Positions 61,590 to 64,000 of a stretch of DNA of 64,000 nt are shown piece by piece. Made by a program: the position numbers and the translations under genes. The notes beneath the pieces were generated by a model, which was given only the letters and a program-made list of their open reading frames with translations, was not told the origin of the DNA and did no database searches. Each line of letters starts with the position of its first letter. The stretch's first letter is position 1. This DNA is from an uncultured Clostridia bacterium (GTDB lineage Bacteria; Bacillota; Clostridia; Christensenellales; Borkfalkiaceae), in NCBI GenBank assembly GCA_944368925.1, contig CALVXG010000002.1, positions 172,701 to 236,700 on the forward strand. The letters are read 5' to 3'.

Positions 61590-61807
61590 ACAGTAAATGC
61601 AATATTTCAGTAAAAATAGTAAGTTCTTATATGTTTTCTTATATGTTTTCTTAGATGTTTTCCTGTATTTCCTTCGTAAAAATAAAGCGGAGCCGTTTGG
61701 CTCCGCTTATATTTTTAATAACTTCCTTCTAACTCCTGCGTTTGAAAAAGAGGATCATTGAAAAAGTCGTACAGCGTGATCTCCAGTGCCTGACATATGT
61801 CCAGCAA
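61590..61807. repeat. Right copy of the long direct repeat (XRE gene end plus terminator)
   Basis: Matches 35370-35577, including the AAATGCAATATTTC stretch, the GCGGAGCC/GGCTCCGC hairpin (61687-61706) and the last about 34 codons of the regulator gene. The distance between the copies is about 26.2 kb. Bases 61482-61589 show nothing else. Confidence 0.85.
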
Positions 61808-61960
61808 TGTGCGCGTACCGGGATTTTTACTGCGCCCGTAAAAAATACATCGCAACGTCGCGGACGGAAGTCCCGCCATGCTTGCAAGTTTATTTGGCGA
61901 AATTTTTCGCTCTTCGCATAGATCGTATATGCGCTTTGTGATCGCTTCTTCTAATTTCAT
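61715..61960 (-). CDS. XRE-family regulator
   Basis: An 81-residue helix-turn-helix protein: EEAITKRIYDLCEERKISP, NKLASMAGLPSATLRCIFYG (the helix-turn-helix), then RTLLDICQALEITLYDFF. It ends with a short tail and the hairpin GCGGAGCC/GGCTCCGC that terminates it. It is divergent from a SLOG-type gene, with a large inverted repeat between the two start codons, so it probably represses both. A piece of an identical gene end is found at 35475-35577. Confidence 0.9.
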   Translation of the reverse strand: MKLEEAITKRIYDLCEERKISPNKLASMAGLPSATLRCIFYGRSKNPGTRTLLDICQALEITLYDFFNDPLFQTQELEGSY

Positions 61961-61973
61961 CTGACTGTACCAA

Positions 61974-62045
61974 AGATATATCTCTTATATTTTAGCAATT
62001 ACTTATGCAAAATATGAGAGTTATATCTCTGTTTTGTGTTATAAT
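61974..62045. promoter_or_regulatory. Divergent promoter region with large inverted repeat
   Basis: AGATATATCTCTTATATTTT (61974-61993) and AAAATATGAGAGTTATATCT (62009-62028) are inverted with two mismatches; each holds a palindrome-like AGATATA core. On the plus strand TATAAT (62040-62045) with an extended TG lies directly after the right half. Probable operators of the XRE protein. Confidence 0.65.
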
Positions 62046-62065
62046 GGAAAAAAAGGAGCTTTATT

Positions 62066-62527
62066 ATGCGCAAAACGGCTTTTATCGGTCACAGACGGAT
62101 TCATCAAAATAATCTTGTAGAGGAATTGATTTTGACTATAGAGAGGCAAATTCAATCGGGATGTACTCATTTTATTGTCGGTTCGCACGGAGAATTTGAT
62201 CGTCTTGCTTTGTCTGCTTGTCGTACATTGCGAAAACAATACCCGCAGCTGGTTATTGAAGTCGTAATAACAAGTTTACGTGAGGTGAATACCGATAATT
62301 TTGGACAAAGATACGATGATATAGAGACTGTTTTGTATGAAATTGAAGAAGTTCATTACAAGCGTCGCATCACTGTAAGCAATCAAAAAATGATCGATGA
62401 ATGCGACACGCTTATCTGTTATGTCGATGAGGGCACCTATCAGAGCGGTGCAAAGACAGCCCTGCGATATGCTCAAAGGAAAGGGTTGCAAATCTTTAAT
62501 CTTTGGACTGACAGCGCGAAAAACTAG
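62066..62527 (+). CDS. SLOG superfamily protein (DUF1273/YpsA-like)
   Basis: A 153-residue protein preceded by AAAGGAG. It has the YpsA-like layout: TAFIGHRRIHQNNLVEE at the start, CTHFIVGSHGEFDRLAL with the glycine-rich nucleotide-binding loop, and a late KMIDECDTLICYVDEGTYQSG segment. SLOG proteins bind nucleotide-derived ligands and appear in several defence and stress systems; their substrates are mostly unknown. It is controlled by the divergent XRE gene. Terminator at 62655-62686. Confidence 0.8.
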   Translation: MRKTAFIGHRRIHQNNLVEELILTIERQIQSGCTHFIVGSHGEFDRLALSACRTLRKQYPQLVIEVVITSLREVNTDNFGQRYDDIETVLYEIEEVHYKRRITVSNQKMIDECDTLICYVDEGTYQSGAKTALRYAQRKGLQIFNLWTDSAKN

Positions 62528-62654
62528 TGTCAGTGATAAAAGTCTGATTTTTTTCAATTGTATGCCGTTTCCGTTGAGGCGATTTTGGCATAGTTCTTTG
62601 CGGATGTCAACGGCCGCAAAATCGTCGCTGAAAACTAAAATTTATACTATATGT

Positions 62655-62686
62655 AAAGCCGGGCAAGGGTCTCTTGCTCGGCTTTT
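62655..62686 (+). terminator. Intrinsic terminator
   Basis: AAAGCCGGGCAAG pairs with CTTGCTCGGCTTT (one mismatch), followed by TTTTTC. 62528-62654 shows nothing else; 62687-62836 holds a 12-base palindrome GCATACGTATGC (62702-62713) and a TTGACA without clear -10. Confidence 0.8.
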
Positions 62687-62836
62687 TCGTTTCATGTTTT
62701 AGCATACGTATGCAACGATTTTGATTTTTTTCCGTTGACATCCGCCTGCTTTTATTAAAAATATCTTTCTCTTGATCGACCTATGCCTTTGGCGCCTCTG
62801 CCGGATCCCGGCGAATACAATTTCAGAGGTGTCAGG

Positions 62837-63496
62837 ATGGAAATGTTGGTTACAAAGTTCTCAAATGGAAAATATCGCAACGAAGGTGAACTCTTCGCTG
62901 AACCGATCAAAGTGGATAACGTCAAGCTGATGGGCGAAGTGATCGCTTTGCAATCTTTGCGGACGGCGAAAAAGTATGATTGGCAAATTGCGGATCAATA
63001 TTATATCGGGCTCATCAAAGATCTCCATCACATGGGAGAAGTCGATTATATCGTATCGGACGGCTACGACGTTGCACAGACGGCGATCTGTTTCCTGTAT
63101 CAGTTTCTCGGCAAAAGAGTATCGGACATCTATGGGAAAGACAGTAAGGGAATCGAGATCACGATTAAACTTGCCTGTTACCGTGAACTGAACCGCGAGC
63201 TCAAGCGTTCCAAAAGAAAAGCGCAAAAAACGGAGTATATAGACTTTACGCACTATAAGGCTCTGCCCATGGATCCCGTAAACTGTTTCGAGAAAGAGCA
63301 GATTGATTACACCAAAGCGGATGCGATCCTGGAAGCCATGCATCTGAATGAGATGGAACTTGCCGTGCTTGACTGCGTTCTGAGAGGACTGGTGCGTTCG
63401 GAAATCATCGCGGAACTCGGGATCGGACGTGGCAGTATCTGCTACAGAAAAAGGCAGATCCGATCCAAATATCAGGCATATATCGGAAACATCTGA
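62837..63496 (+). CDS. Sigma-like helix-turn-helix protein
   Basis: ATG at 62837 is preferred: GAGGTGTCAGG lies before it, while the upstream ATG 62783 has no ribosome site. The 219-residue product starts MEMLVTKFSNGKYRNEGEL and has a helical body (QIADQYYIGLIKDLHHMGEV, SDGYDVAQTAICFLYQFLG) resembling an uncharacterised protein common on integrative elements of Clostridia. The C-terminal LNEMELAVLDCVLRGLVRS, EIIAELGIGRGSICYRKRQI is a sigma region 4-type helix-turn-helix. It probably controls genes of a mobile element that continues to the right. Confidence 0.7.
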   Translation: MEMLVTKFSNGKYRNEGELFAEPIKVDNVKLMGEVIALQSLRTAKKYDWQIADQYYIGLIKDLHHMGEVDYIVSDGYDVAQTAICFLYQFLGKRVSDIYGKDSKGIEITIKLACYRELNRELKRSKRKAQKTEYIDFTHYKALPMDPVNCFEKEQIDYTKADAILEAMHLNEMELAVLDCVLRGLVRSEIIAELGIGRGSICYRKRQIRSKYQAYIGNI

Positions 63497-63730
63497 CGAT
63501 CGCGTTTTGATGAAACTTGAAAAATGAATTTATAGGGCCCGAAATTCGCTCTCTTTTGCCCCTTCATGGCAAGAAAAAACTCTTTTCAAGTATTTATCAC
63601 AAACGGATGTTTGCGTTTCAGAAAGCGTTTTTTGAGGCGATTCCTGAATTTACTTCAAAGACGCTTTTTTCGGATATGAAAAAGTGCGAGCTATGAGCAA
63701 AAAATTATCATCAAAACGGCGAATGGCTGT

Positions 63731-64000
63731 AGTATGTGCGCTTGGTTTTAACAAGACATCTGTCCGTCAAAACACTTATCCCTTGAATTTCAAAAAACAA
63801 ATGAAAATTTTGTTAAAAATTCACAAATGACGGCAGTGTGTGCGCTTGGTTATTAACAAGCGGCGGCGCTGCGCGCCGCCGACCAAGCGCACACACTGCC
63901 AACAAAACAATGTATGCGTATGCAAACCTGAAGCGCGGAGAACGGGCGTTTGCGCTGATCCGCTTGCAAAGCGCCCGTTTTCTCTCGCGCTTTGTTCAGG
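63731..64000. repeat. Repeat-rich region with long nested hairpin
   Basis: TGTGCGCTTGGTTTTAACAAG-type sequence occurs at 63735-63755 and again at 63839-63860. From 63799 the region matches 60139-60265. At 63832-63900 lies a long palindrome: 19-base perfect arms (GGCAGTGTGTGCGCTTGGT and its complement) enclose a second perfect stem CGGCGGCGC/GCGCCGCCG with a three-base loop. No coding frame. 63497-63730 shows nothing recognisable. The repeat runs out of the window. Confidence 0.75.

Noticed and set aside
62783-62836. Upstream start codon for the sigma-like gene
   Set aside because: No ribosome site before 62783, whereas 62837 has one and gives the typical N-terminus of the family.

Overview
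The window looks like a chromosomal segment of a Gram-positive, low-to-moderate GC Bacillota (Clostridia-like) bacterium. The evidence is a YitT-family membrane protein, lipoprotein signal peptides, strong GGAGG-type ribosome sites, TTGACA/TATAAT promoters, an ABC sugar importer with many secreted glycosidases, and a type I-C CRISPR system. An uncultured gut lineage is plausible but cannot be proven from the sequence. The sugar-related left part is GC-richer. The right part, from about 35 kb and most clearly from 44 kb, is visibly AT-richer and carries defence genes and mobile-element debris.

Layout. 0-4.2 kb: end of an FtsH-like protease, a small unknown gene, a YitT-family protein, and a run of small lipoprotein genes, of which one is broken and one has lost its ATG. 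4.2-4.9 kb: a non-coding repeat unit, then a promoter and possible attenuator. 4.9-18.4 kb: one long plus-strand operon for capture and breakdown of a rhamnose-containing glycan (two large surface proteins, a lipoprotein glycosidase, a solute-binding protein, two permeases, a GH78 rhamnosidase). 18.4-19.3 kb: a divergent AraC-type regulator. 19.3-24.2 kb: a second operon (GDPD-family surface protein, GH99/WbsX-like lipoprotein, GH127-like enzyme). 24.4-25.0 kb: a chimeric pseudogene. 25.2-35.1 kb: a complete type I-C CRISPR-Cas locus read on the minus strand (array, cas2, cas1, cas4, cas7, cas8c, cas5, cas3), with a fragment of a DUF3427 helicase gene at the old end of the array. 35.3-42.7 kb: an XRE gene fragment and a tRNA-Gln fragment at a junction, then DUF262/HNH, PLD-helicase-DUF3427, EVE-like and NERD genes and a peroxiredoxin. 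The first two of these are split by single-base frameshifts. 42.7-44.1 kb: a tiny peptide gene and eroded conjugative-element genes. 44.4-59.8 kb: an eight-gene operon that I read as a BREX type 4 system (BrxP, BrxC, PglZ, BrxL) with an XRE regulator, a 1139-residue membrane-anchored multi-domain protein, a small zinc-binding protein and a dedicated cysteine desulfurase. 59.8-64 kb: an hsdR remnant, an unknown protein, an XRE regulator divergent from a SLOG-family gene, a sigma-like protein, and long palindromic repeats.

How the parts work together. The two glycan operons and the AraC regulator form a polysaccharide utilisation locus. Three of its surface proteins share a C-terminal Gly-Cys-Gly/Ala plus membrane helix plus Arg/Lys signal, which suggests a common sorting route. 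The right half is a layered defence island. In the BREX-4 operon a PAPS-reductase-type enzyme stands where other BREX types have a DNA methyltransferase, and a cysteine desulfurase ends the same operon. The simplest hypothesis is sulfur-based DNA marking or sensing. The cas operon and the peptide gene at 42.9 kb share an almost identical palindrome-plus-promoter architecture, which suggests a shared regulator. A copy of the XRE gene 3' end and its terminator lies at both edges of the 35.4-61.8 kb segment, which suggests insertion or duplication of that block.
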